From Selenomonadaceae bacterium (lineage in GTDB: Bacteria > Bacillota > Negativicutes > Selenomonadales > Selenomonadaceae): a stretch of DNA of 41,640 bases. Of the stretch, positions 8,062-14,967 are shown one piece after another. The translations under genes and the position numbers were made by a program. How positions within the stretch are numbered: the stretch's first letter is position 1; each line of letters opens with the position of its first letter. The DNA is taken from assembly GCA_017406175.1 (NCBI GenBank), contig JAFQZB010000251.1, forward strand, positions 1 through 41,640, written 5' to 3'. Under the pieces are notes generated by a model. It had not been told where the DNA came from, made no database searches, and saw only the letters and a list, made by a program, of their open reading frames with translations.

Positions 8062-8868
8062 GTGATTAAATTGTTTGAATATGAATTCATGCGCAACGCC
8101 CTAATCGCAGTCCTATTGGTTACGCCGCTGTTCGGATTGCTGTCGACGATGGTCGTCTCGAATCGAATGGCATTTTTTTCGGACTCGTTAGGGCACGGGG
8201 CGTTCACGGGAATAGCAATCGGGGCGTTAATCGGGGTCGGCTCGGAAATTTTCGGGCTGCTAGGGTTTTCGATAGGCTTTGCCCTGCTGATAACGTACAT
8301 AAAGAACAAAACGCACGCGGGAGCCGATACGGTGATTGGGGTATTCAGTTCAACGGCGATAGCTTTAGGGCTAATGTTGATGTCGGCGGGCGGGCAGTTC
8401 AATAAATTTTCGCGATTCCTAATCGGCGACTTGCTAAGCATAACGCAAGAAGATTTAATCGGGCTGACGATAATTTTTCTAGTCGTCGTGATAAGTTGGG
8501 CGTTGCTGTTCAATCGGCTGTTGATAATTTCGGTGAATCAGACGCTGGCACGCAGTCGCGGGATAAAAACTCAAGCCGTCGAGTCGATATTTGCGGTGAT
8601 GTTGGCGGTCGTGGTGGCATTAAGTATTCAATGGGTCGGAATTTTGATAATCAACGCGCTATTAGTGTTACCGGCGGCGGCAAGTCGCAACGTGACTAAT
8701 TCTGTTAAAAGCTATCACGTTTTGAGCGTAATAATTGCGTTGAGTTCGGGCTTAGCGGGATTAATCACGGCTTACGAGATAAATTCGGCGGCGGGAGCAA
8801 CAATCGTAGTATTTGCGGCGGTAATTTACTTTTTAACCTTGATATTGAAGCCGCGGTTCATAAAATAG
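8062..8868 (+). CDS. Metal-type ABC transporter permease (ABC-3/ZnuB family)
   Basis: A 268-aa integral membrane protein with about eight hydrophobic segments. It matches the ABC-3 family that imports Zn2+ or Mn2+: the early 'FFSDSLGHGAFTGIAIG' motif (consensus D-x-xSHa-x-lpGia), 'GADTVIGVFSSTAIALG' near residue 90 and 'WVGILIINALLVLPAAAS' near residue 195. The GTG start has no SD but follows closely on a -10 element; ATG at 8089 is an alternative but also lacks an SD. Normally the permease travels with a solute-binding lipoprotein and an ATPase; neither is next to it, so partners must lie elsewhere. The stop overlaps the SD of the downstream EamA gene. Confidence 0.85.
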   Translation: MIKLFEYEFMRNALIAVLLVTPLFGLLSTMVVSNRMAFFSDSLGHGAFTGIAIGALIGVGSEIFGLLGFSIGFALLITYIKNKTHAGADTVIGVFSSTAIALGLMLMSAGGQFNKFSRFLIGDLLSITQEDLIGLTIIFLVVVISWALLFNRLLIISVNQTLARSRGIKTQAVESIFAVMLAVVVALSIQWVGILIINALLVLPAAASRNVTNSVKSYHVLSVIIALSSGLAGLITAYEINSAAGATIVVFAAVIYFLTLILKPRFIK

Positions 8869-8880
8869 GAGGCATTTTGA

Positions 8881-9774
8881 TTGAAAAGGGGCTTAGCGTT
8901 AATATTTATAGGGTTAGCGGGAATTTTATGGGCGAGTTCGGGCGTAGCGGTGCAAGATTTCTTTTCGCACTCGGAAAAGTCCGCAATGGAGCTAACGAAT
9001 ATCCGAATGTGCATTGCGGGCTTGATTTTAATAATAATGGCGGCTCGGCGGAAAAGTTTTCGGTTGTCAGTAAAAAAATTGAATGACAGCCCGAAATTAT
9101 GGTTGGACGTGACGATTTACGGCGTGATAGGCGTGATGTTCATGCAATTTACGTATTTTGCGGGAATATCAATCGGCGGAGCGGCGGCTACGACTGTAAT
9201 TTGTTACGCGTGCCCTGCAATGGTAGTTTTATGGGAAAGTTGCTACCACAGACGATTTCCGAAGCTCGGCGAGGTATTAGCGGTGATTTTAGCGATGAGC
9301 GGAGTATTTTTGCTCGTGACGGGCGGAAATTCTACTAAATTGCTCGTGCCAATGGGTTGCGTGGTCTGGAGCCTGCTAAGCGGGGCGGCGTTCGCCTTCA
9401 GCGCGATATATCCGAAGCATTTGTTTGCCAAAAAAATAGACCCGTACTTTTTGACGGGTGTTGGAATGTTTATCGGCGGGCTGTCGACGTTTCTATTGAT
9501 TAACGATTGGAATTGGCTACCGTTCCTTGCAGCGGACGTTCTCTTTGACGTGAGCTGGATAATCATTTTCGGGACGATTGGTGCGTTCCTTAGTTTCAAC
9601 GCGGGCTTGAGGTTCCTAACGCCGGAGGAAGCGTCAATCACGTCTACGACGGAGCCTGCGGCGTCAGTTATCATCAGTTGGATAATCTTCGGGACGGCTT
9701 TTGGTCTGGTCGAGTCCTTCGGGATAATCTTAGTCCTTCTTGCAATCGTTATGCCGTCCATCGTCAAGCGGTGA
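8881..9774 (+). CDS. EamA/DMT-superfamily transporter
   Basis: A 297-aa protein with ten predicted membrane segments in two five-helix EamA halves (starts near residues 5 and 150). Typical motifs are 'LAGILWASSGVAVQ' at the N-terminus and 'LTPEEASITSTTEPAASVIISWI', the conserved helix 9 'E-P' region, near residue 245. DMT/EamA proteins export or import small metabolites such as amino acids; no substrate can be assigned. TTG start (8881) follows AGGAGG by about 9 nt, 12 bp after the ABC permease, so the two are probably co-transcribed. It ends one base from the convergent cbiG stop, with no terminator between them. Confidence 0.88.
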   Translation: MKRGLALIFIGLAGILWASSGVAVQDFFSHSEKSAMELTNIRMCIAGLILIIMAARRKSFRLSVKKLNDSPKLWLDVTIYGVIGVMFMQFTYFAGISIGGAAATTVICYACPAMVVLWESCYHRRFPKLGEVLAVILAMSGVFLLVTGGNSTKLLVPMGCVVWSLLSGAAFAFSAIYPKHLFAKKIDPYFLTGVGMFIGGLSTFLLINDWNWLPFLAADVLFDVSWIIIFGTIGAFLSFNAGLRFLTPEEASITSTTEPAASVIISWIIFGTAFGLVESFGIILVLLAIVMPSIVKR

Positions 9775-9775
9775 A

Positions 9776-10666
9776 TCATCTTTCCCAAAGCAGAGCAACC
9801 GTCACGCCCTTAAACGCGGTCTTCGGCAGGGCAAAACGTGCCTCCTCCACGCAACAGAGAGCCGCCGCCTCACAGACATTGCCCACGCCCACCGAACGCG
9901 TAACGAACTTTGACTCTTCGAGCTGATACGCGTCGATTTTTTTTTGCAGTTCCGTCGGCGAGAAGAATTTTATTTCAAGCCCCATGACCTCCGCCAACGA
10001 TACCAGTCCGGCTTCGTTCTTCTTTAGGTCGACGCTTGCCAGAAGTTTCACGCGTTCAATCGGCTGATGAATCATTGCGCACGCCCGCTGAATTGCCTCG
10101 AAAATTTTTAGCGAAGATGTTCCCCGCCTGCACCCGACGCCCGCGATTAGGTTCTGCGGAATAAGATTCAAGCGCACATCGCCCGCTGTAACGAAGACAT
10201 CTTCCCCGCGAAGGATTGCCGCATTAATCGCCTTGATAACCTCTTTAGGTTCGGGAAGGAGTCCGAGCCGTGATATAACCGCGTCGACGGAGAATTTGCC
10301 TTCAACGTCCGTTGCCGTCGTGATAACTGGGTTTGCGTCAATCGCCGAGGCAATCTCCACCGCCAGTTCATTCGCCCGCCCGACGTGCCCGCTTAACAGG
10401 CTGATGACATTGTGCCCGCCCTCGTCGATGACCAAAACTGCTGGGTCGCTGAGCTTGCTTACAATATGCGGCGCAATCATTCGTACGGCAATCCCCGCCG
10501 CACAGATAAAGATAAGTCCATCGAACTTGCCGAAAATCCCCGTGACTAGGTCGGCAAGCTTATTAAAGTTCTTTCCCTTGGCAAAAGTCTGTCCGCCGAC
10601 CTTCGCCGAAATTTTCTCGGCAAGCCGTGCGCCTTTCGCCGTCAATGATATAATTGCTGTTCTCAA
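9776..10666 (-). CDS. cbiG: Cobalt-precorrin 5A hydrolase
   Basis: A 296-aa protein of the anaerobic cobalamin pathway; CbiG opens the delta-lactone of cobalt-precorrin 5A, releasing the C2 fragment as acetaldehyde. Visible regions are the N-domain 'FICAAGIAVRMIAPHI..KLSDPAVLVIDEGG', the central 'ISLLSGHVGRANELA..IA', and the C-terminal CbiG domain 'LIAGVGCRRGTSS' with 'ASVDLKKNEAGLV'. All three are standard for full-length CbiG. The start is TTG at 10666, 4 bp after the cbiF stop; the SD is weak, so translation may be coupled to cbiF. Confidence 0.93.
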   Translation of the reverse strand: MRTAIISLTAKGARLAEKISAKVGGQTFAKGKNFNKLADLVTGIFGKFDGLIFICAAGIAVRMIAPHIVSKLSDPAVLVIDEGGHNVISLLSGHVGRANELAVEIASAIDANPVITTATDVEGKFSVDAVISRLGLLPEPKEVIKAINAAILRGEDVFVTAGDVRLNLIPQNLIAGVGCRRGTSSLKIFEAIQRACAMIHQPIERVKLLASVDLKKNEAGLVSLAEVMGLEIKFFSPTELQKKIDAYQLEESKFVTRSVGVGNVCEAAALCCVEEARFALPKTAFKGVTVALLWER

Positions 10667-10670
10667 TTTA

Positions 10671-11429
10671 TTATCTCGCCTGCCTGAACATATGACTAAA
10701 CATTGGTGAATACAGATTGGACTTTGGATGACTCTTTGAACTTAAGCAATGCCCAACGACAATCATAGCCGTGCGGTCAATCTTAGCCTCCTTGACTTGC
10801 TCAACGATTGTATCGAGGCGTCCGCGGATAATTTTTTCTTCGCCCGGCCACGACGCCTTATAAACCACAGCAACGGGAGTTGAGGACTTGAAGCCCGCCG
10901 ACATTAAGTCTTGCTTTATCTCCGATAGCAGATTGACTGATAGGAATATGCAAAGCGTCGTTTGGTGTTGGGCGAGCTTTTTGAGGGATTCGGAATCAGG
11001 CACGGGAGTGCGTCCGCCGCGTCGCGTGATGATGACTGTCTGGGTTACGCTCGGCAATGTGTATTCCTGCTTGAGAGCCGCCGCCGCCGCTAGGACCGAG
11101 CTTACCCCCGGCGTCACGTCGAATTCTATTCCGCGTTCCCTCATTGCGTCCATCTGTTCTTGCGTTGCGCCGTAAATTGACGGGTCGCCCGTGTGCAGTC
11201 GGACGGTCGTCTTGCCAGCCTTCTCCGCCAGCGCGATGACGTGGAGGATTTCTTCAAGCATCATCTGGGCGGAGTTATAGATTTCGGCTTCGGGCTTGCA
11301 ATATCTAAGAATTTCTTCGTTGACGAGTGAGCCAGCAAAAATCACAACATCAGCCTCGCTAAGGAGCCGCTTACCTTTGACGGTGATTAGTTCCGGGTCG
11401 CCTGGTCCCGCTCCGACTATATGAACCAT
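10671..11429 (-). CDS. cbiF: Cobalt-precorrin-4 C11-methyltransferase
   Basis: A 252-aa SAM-dependent tetrapyrrole methyltransferase. It starts with the family's 'VHIVGAGPGDPELITVKG' SAM-binding motif, has 'VRLHTGDPSIYGA' and 'PGVSSVLAAAA' in the usual places, and 'VVYKASWPGEEKIIRG' near the end. This pattern (fourth-position TGDP, 'KASWPdE') fits CbiF/CobM, which adds the C11 methyl group during anaerobic corrin ring contraction. ATG at 11429 has an AGGTGG-type SD. cbiF and cbiG form a two-gene unit; the other cbi genes are not in the window and no cobalamin riboswitch is recognised upstream. Confidence 0.93.
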   Translation of the reverse strand: MVHIVGAGPGDPELITVKGKRLLSEADVVIFAGSLVNEEILRYCKPEAEIYNSAQMMLEEILHVIALAEKAGKTTVRLHTGDPSIYGATQEQMDAMRERGIEFDVTPGVSSVLAAAAALKQEYTLPSVTQTVIITRRGGRTPVPDSESLKKLAQHQTTLCIFLSVNLLSEIKQDLMSAGFKSSTPVAVVYKASWPGEEKIIRGRLDTIVEQVKEAKIDRTAMIVVGHCLSSKSHPKSNLYSPMFSHMFRQAR

Positions 11430-11534
11430 TGCCTATACCACCTTTACAAAAAATTTCTGCGCACGGCAATTTTATCACGCGGCGCAGATTCAAGCAACGC
11501 GCCAAAAAAATTTTTGCCTTTCAGAAAAAAAATC

Positions 11535-11563
11535 TTGTACAGGAAAAAAAATTATGCTATCAT
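11535..11563 (+). promoter_or_regulatory. Promoter of the flagellin gene
   Basis: TTGTAC (11535-11540), a 17-bp spacer and TATCAT (11558-11563) with an extended TGc. This is a housekeeping-type promoter; no sigma-28 flagellar consensus (TAAA...GCCGATAA) is evident. The 5' UTR is about 45 nt, with GGAAGGG before the ATG. Confidence 0.7.
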
Positions 11564-11614
11564 GCGACAAAACAAACGGAAGGAATTTCTCGAATCAAGG
11601 AAGGGTGAAACAAA

Positions 11615-12499
11615 ATGGCTATGACAGTGGGCGGCGTGAATTCTTACGTAAGCAATTACAATAGAATCAACAGCGCGACGCAGAAAACAATTCAAAGAAT
11701 CTCGACGGGACAAAAATTCCCGACGGCCTCGGCGGGCGCATCCGAATACGCGATAGCCGCTCGCCTGACAAGCAATATCGGAGCAACATCGCAATCGATT
11801 AGGAACACGCAGACTATCAGTTCGGCAATTAAAATTTCCGAAGGCGCGATAAACAATACTATCCAAAACTTGACGACGATTAAGGAACGCCTTATCAATG
11901 CGGCGAACGATACGAACGAAACTATTGACCGCCAAGCCATGCAAAAGGAAATTAATCAACTTATCTCGGAAATCAACTCGAATGCTTATGTTGAATATAA
12001 CGGCAAAACACTCCTCGACGGTTCACAAAACGGCTTGATGTTCGCGGGCATTGATGGCTATGAGAACTTCCAAGCGGGCGACTTGCGCGCCTCAACTCTT
12101 GGTTTGACGGACGATCAAGGCAATGTTGCAATCGACGTGTCGACGCGTGAAGCGGCTAGTGATTCGTTAAAGATTGTCGACCAGGCGATGACAGTTACGG
12201 GAGATATTCTCGACAGTATGCATGTTTTGGGCGATTATGTCTCCGATGGCTTTGACTTTGAAAGCGCACTCGACGAGGCAACAACTCAGGGCGCACAGCT
12301 CCAGCGTCTCGAATTCCAAGAAGCAAATTACATGACTATGGAAGAAAATCAACTCGGTGCGCTGTCTACTATAAGCGACGCCGACATCGCAAGACAAGTG
12401 GTGGAAATGCGTAATCAGCAGACGTTAGAACAGTTCGCACTCTTCGGCATGAAGATGTTCAACCAAAATCGTGAAAGTATTAGGAGCTTGTTACCTTAA
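11615..12499 (+). CDS. Short flagellin
   Basis: A 294-aa flagellin consisting almost only of the conserved D0/D1 regions. The N-terminal part has 'RISTGQKFPTASAGASEYAIAARLTSNI' in the position of the usual '[21 protein letters not shown]' and 'ISSAIKISEGAINN' further on. The C-terminal part has 'LGALSTISDADIARQVVEMRNQQTLEQFALFGMKMFNQN'. The surface-exposed D2/D3 region is replaced by about 60 residues. Flagellins are secreted through the flagellar export apparatus and polymerise into the filament. No other flagellar gene is nearby. It could be a minor filament variant; the sequence is divergent from typical Firmicutes Hag but the fold call is safe. Confidence 0.9.
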   Translation: MAMTVGGVNSYVSNYNRINSATQKTIQRISTGQKFPTASAGASEYAIAARLTSNIGATSQSIRNTQTISSAIKISEGAINNTIQNLTTIKERLINAANDTNETIDRQAMQKEINQLISEINSNAYVEYNGKTLLDGSQNGLMFAGIDGYENFQAGDLRASTLGLTDDQGNVAIDVSTREAASDSLKIVDQAMTVTGDILDSMHVLGDYVSDGFDFESALDEATTQGAQLQRLEFQEANYMTMEENQLGALSTISDADIARQVVEMRNQQTLEQFALFGMKMFNQNRESIRSLLP

Positions 12500-12558
12500 A
12501 GCAAGAACGCGGCAACTTACTCCGACTGATTAAAGAGCTAAGGCACGACCGCTGTTTG

Positions 12559-12576
12559 CTACTTTTCCAAAAGTAG
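12559..12576 (+). repeat. 18-bp palindrome abutting tRNA-Gly
   Basis: CTACTTTT-CC-AAAAGTAG is a perfect inverted repeat whose last base directly precedes the first base of tRNA-Gly at 12577. It lacks a T-run, so it is not a simple terminator for flagellin. It may be a processing or stability hairpin on the tRNA precursor. Confidence 0.6.
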
Positions 12577-12650
12577 GCGGGCATAGTTCATCGGTAGAAC
12601 GAGAGCTTCCCAAGCTTTAGAGGTGGGTTCGATTCCCATTGCCCGCTCCA
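12577..12650 (+). tRNA. tRNA-Gly (CCC)
   Basis: A complete 74-nt cloverleaf with encoded CCA. Acceptor GCGGGCA pairs with TGCCCGC, D-stem GTTC/GAAC, anticodon stem AGAGC/GCTTT with loop TTCCCAA (anticodon CCC at 12609-12611), T-arm GGGTTCGATTCCC. It decodes GGG. It has no clear promoter of its own and may be read through from the flagellin gene. Confidence 0.95.
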
Positions 12651-12661
12651 ATAGAAATCTC

Positions 12662-12708
12662 AAGAGGCACGCCTTCGGGGGGTGTCTCTTTTAGCTTGCT
12701 TTTTTTAT
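12662..12708 (+). terminator. Terminator after tRNA-Gly
   Basis: AAGAGGCAC pairs imperfectly with GTGTCTCTT around an inner C(TTCG)G tetraloop (12673-12678), followed by T-rich sequence. Confidence 0.75.
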
Positions 12709-12723
12709 GAAGCGTGATATAAT
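12696..12723 (+). promoter_or_regulatory. Promoter of the zinc-ribbon gene
   Basis: TTGCTT (12696-12701), a 16-bp spacer and TATAAT (12718-12723) preceded by an extended TGa. Confidence 0.7.
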
Positions 12724-12801
12724 CTGCGCGTGTCGTTTCGGGGCGTGAGGTTCCGAGGCGAACGAGAAGAATTTTTTTAAGTTGTAAGGAGATTTATCTA
12801 C

Positions 12802-13104
12802 ATGGCTTTTGAAGACAAAACCCTCGTGTGCAAGGACTGCGGCAAAGAATTCATCTTCAGTGCGGGCGAACAGGAATTCTATCATGAACGCGGCTTTGAG
12901 AATGAACCCGTGCGGTGTCGTGAATGCCGCGACAAACGCAAACGCCATCGCGAAGGCGGCGAGCAACGGCAAATGTTCACTGTGACCTGCGCCGAATGCG
13001 GCAAGGAAACGGAAGTCCCGTTCGAGCCGAGAAACGACCGCCCGATTTACTGCCGCGATTGCTTTAACAAACATCGTCCTGCGCGGCGAGCTCAATTCCA
13101 ATAA
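12802..13104 (+). CDS. Double zinc-ribbon protein
   Basis: A 100-aa, charged, soluble protein with two zinc-binding modules. Module one is 'CKDCGKEF' (residues 10-17) with 'CRECRDKRKRHR' near residue 38; module two is 'CAECGKETEVPF' near residue 63 with 'YCRDCF' near residue 83, giving four CxxC pairs. This matches the probable zinc-ribbon (zinc-trcl) family plus a second CxxC...CxxC ribbon, widespread in anaerobic Firmicutes. The basic segment after the second CxxC suggests nucleic-acid contact, but no function is established. It is monocistronic, with its own promoter, an AAGGAG SD and a strong terminator. Confidence 0.85.
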   Translation: MAFEDKTLVCKDCGKEFIFSAGEQEFYHERGFENEPVRCRECRDKRKRHREGGEQRQMFTVTCAECGKETEVPFEPRNDRPIYCRDCFNKHRPARRAQFQ

Positions 13105-13126
13105 AGCTCAGACGAACGAACCTTTT

Positions 13127-13158
13127 AAGCCTGAAGACATTTCAGGCTTTATTTTTTT
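13127..13158 (+). terminator. Intrinsic terminator
   Basis: AAGCCTGAA (13127-13135) pairs with TTCAGGCTT (13141-13149) around a 5-nt loop, followed by TATTTTTTTT. It ends the zinc-ribbon transcript. Confidence 0.9.
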
Positions 13159-13204
13159 TCGGCGGCATGATAAACTGTGCAAAATTTTTTAAGGAGGAGT
13201 CCCC

Positions 13205-13666
13205 ATGAAAATTGCAATGGCGAACGACCACGCCGGCACCGCGCTCAAGAATCAGATTAAAGCCTATCTCGAAGAGCAAGGACACGAGGTTAAAGACTTC
13301 GGCACCTACGACGAGGAAGGTTGCGACCTGTCAGACTTCGTTTATCCGGCGGCTTTGGCGGTTGCTAAGGGCGAATGCGAACGCGGGATTTTCGTTGACG
13401 GCGTCGGCTACGGCTCGGCACTTATCGCCAACAAAATCTACGGCATTTATGCGGCGGTTTGCCAAGACCCGTTCTGCGCTCAGCTGTCCCGCGAGCATAC
13501 CGATTCCAACGTCCTTTGCATTGGCGGCAAGATTATCGGCTCGGCTATCGCAATGGAAATTGTCAAGACGTGGCTCAAGACCGAACCTCTGACGGCAGAA
13601 AAATATCGCCGCCGCGTCAAGAAGGTTGCCGACATTAACAACAAACACTGCGTCCCCGTCAAATAA
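13205..13666 (+). CDS. RpiB/LacA/LacB-family isomerase with substituted catalytic residue
   Basis: A 153-aa protein with the RpiB fold: 'MKIAMANDHAGTALKNQI' start (substrate-binding DHAG), 'GYGSALIANKI' phosphate loop and 'SREHTDSNVLCIGG' (ring-opening His). Members interconvert ribose-5-phosphate and ribulose-5-phosphate or related sugar phosphates. In RpiB the catalytic Cys lies in 'GxxxCGTGIG'; here the aligned residue is Asp65 ('GIFVDGVGYG'). Mycobacterial RpiB enzymes also lack this Cys, so activity is possible, but a different substrate must be considered. It has an AAGGAGGAG SD and is flanked by terminators on both sides, so it is monocistronic. A leader TGa-TAAACT near 13168-13176 is a weak promoter candidate. 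Confidence 0.85.
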   Translation: MKIAMANDHAGTALKNQIKAYLEEQGHEVKDFGTYDEEGCDLSDFVYPAALAVAKGECERGIFVDGVGYGSALIANKIYGIYAAVCQDPFCAQLSREHTDSNVLCIGGKIIGSAIAMEIVKTWLKTEPLTAEKYRRRVKKVADINNKHCVPVK

Positions 13667-13682
13667 AATTTCTCATGACAAT

Positions 13683-13719
13683 AAAAAGACCTCCTGCGGA
13701 AATGCGGGAGGTTTTGTGT
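13683..13719. terminator. Bidirectional terminator
   Basis: ACCTCCTGC (13689-13697) pairs with GCGGGAGGT (13704-13712), one G-T pair, loop GGAAAT, with A-run on the left and T-rich sequence on the right. It separates the convergent isomerase gene and the secreted coiled-coil gene. Confidence 0.85.
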
Positions 13720-13731
13720 TTATAAGCTTAG

Positions 13732-14748
13732 TCAGCCGTTCGATTCAAGATATTTTTTCAGCTCGTCTACGTCTTCGGGGCGGAGACGCATTTTAACTTT
13801 AAAAACGTCATCTTCAAGCCTTGTCGTTTCCGTAATTATAGCGTTTCTAACCGCCGTATCAATCAACTGTTTAGCCTGTTCGTCGTTTGAACTGCCGGGA
13901 CGTCTGCGCTCGACGTATTCGCATAAATATTCGTAAAGCTGAGCTTGTGCGTGAACTGTAGCGGCTCTTTTTGCTTGCTTAATATAAATATCGCGTTTAT
14001 TTCTGTACGACGACATACCTATGCCAAATCCTTCGACTTCAAATTCCTTGAGCTTGAGAACGTCGGAATAACTATTGATGGCGGCAGAATAATTGCCCTC
14101 GTAGTAAGCTTGATTGCCCTCTGCGGTCTTTTCGATTATCCGCGTGTCGTTGTCTAGCTTGGAGAGTTCTTGTTTAACTTTTGCCTTGTCTTTAGTTTCG
14201 GCGATAGTATGTTCCAATTCTTTGATACGCTTTGCCTGTTGGTCAACGAGTTGCCGCAAGTCTTTGTCCTGTTCGACGATATTTGAACGGTCGCGAGAAT
14301 TTCTTTGGAGCCAAGCATTAATCTGATTAGTTAAATCGTTGGTATCAATCGTCACGACGACTGTCGCTCGATATTTCATTGTTCCTAAGTCATCGCCCAA
14401 GGCAATAGGTTCGTACTTAACATTGTCGCTGACTTTCACTATGCCCGCCGTGAACGCAATAACCTCGTCCATTTCGATTTCATGGTCTCGCATGACGGAA
14501 TAGCTACTAATGAAAACGCCCGCCTTCTCTTGAGCGTTGCGTATCGCCTGCAACTTAGCACCTTGCTTGCCAATGTCAAGGGTCTCGCGGTCGCTAACAA
14601 TAGATTCGCCGACGCCGACATATTCTTTAACCTCCGCATGAACAATCGCCGCACTTGAGGGCAAGCCGTAAATTTCTGGCGTGAAAATCAAACTGCCCGT
14701 CGCTAACGAAGCGATTAAGAGTCTTATCAAAAATTTTTTCCTGCGCAT
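13732..14748 (-). CDS. Secreted protein with LPP20/FlgT-N-like domain and coiled coil
   Basis: A 338-aa protein with a signal peptide (basic MRRKK, hydrophobic residues 7-35, Ala-rich cleavage region near 38). Residues of about 40-140 ('GVGESIVSDRETLDIGKQGAKLQAIRNAQEKAG', then 'YRATVVVTIDTNDL') resemble the LPP20/FlgT N-terminal fold, in which an Ala-rich helix follows a two-strand unit. Residues of about 150-210 are a heptad-rich coiled coil, then a TPR-like 'GNQAYYEGNYSAAINSYSDVLKL'. The C-terminal third repeats the LPP20-like pattern. It is likely periplasmic or envelope-associated; its partner is unknown. SD AAAGGAG, own promoter. Confidence 0.7.
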   Translation of the reverse strand: MRRKKFLIRLLIASLATGSLIFTPEIYGLPSSAAIVHAEVKEYVGVGESIVSDRETLDIGKQGAKLQAIRNAQEKAGVFISSYSVMRDHEIEMDEVIAFTAGIVKVSDNVKYEPIALGDDLGTMKYRATVVVTIDTNDLTNQINAWLQRNSRDRSNIVEQDKDLRQLVDQQAKRIKELEHTIAETKDKAKVKQELSKLDNDTRIIEKTAEGNQAYYEGNYSAAINSYSDVLKLKEFEVEGFGIGMSSYRNKRDIYIKQAKRAATVHAQAQLYEYLCEYVERRRPGSSNDEQAKQLIDTAVRNAIITETTRLEDDVFKVKMRLRPEDVDELKKYLESNG

Positions 14749-14770
14749 GTACTCATCTCCTTTCGGGAAA

Positions 14771-14799
14771 ATTTTAGCACGCGGGCTATCGCTTGTAAA
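14771..14799 (-). promoter_or_regulatory. Promoter of the secreted coiled-coil gene
   Basis: On the minus strand TTTACA (14799-14794), a 17-bp spacer and TAAAAT (14776-14771) with extended TGc, about 20 bp before the ATG at 14748. Confidence 0.75.
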
Positions 14800-14967
14800 T
14801 AAAATCAGCGTGGCGTTTTTTATAGTCGGCGTTCAACATCGGGCAGGATTTACAAGAACTTTGGCGAAAAGTTGTTGCCAATACCGCATTAATATTTTAC
14901 AGGGCGTGTTAAAATCTTTTGGAACTCATTATGCGTATCATTGCCAATCACTAAGGAGGGGCGAAAA

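Noticed and set aside
11430-11614. Cobalamin riboswitch upstream of cbiF
   Set aside because: The 185-bp spacer is mostly A/T-rich and holds the flagellin promoter; no B12-box or long leader was recognised.
12577-12650. Integration site at tRNA-Gly
   Set aside because: No integrase gene, no second copy of the tRNA 3' end and no foreign-looking segment were seen nearby.
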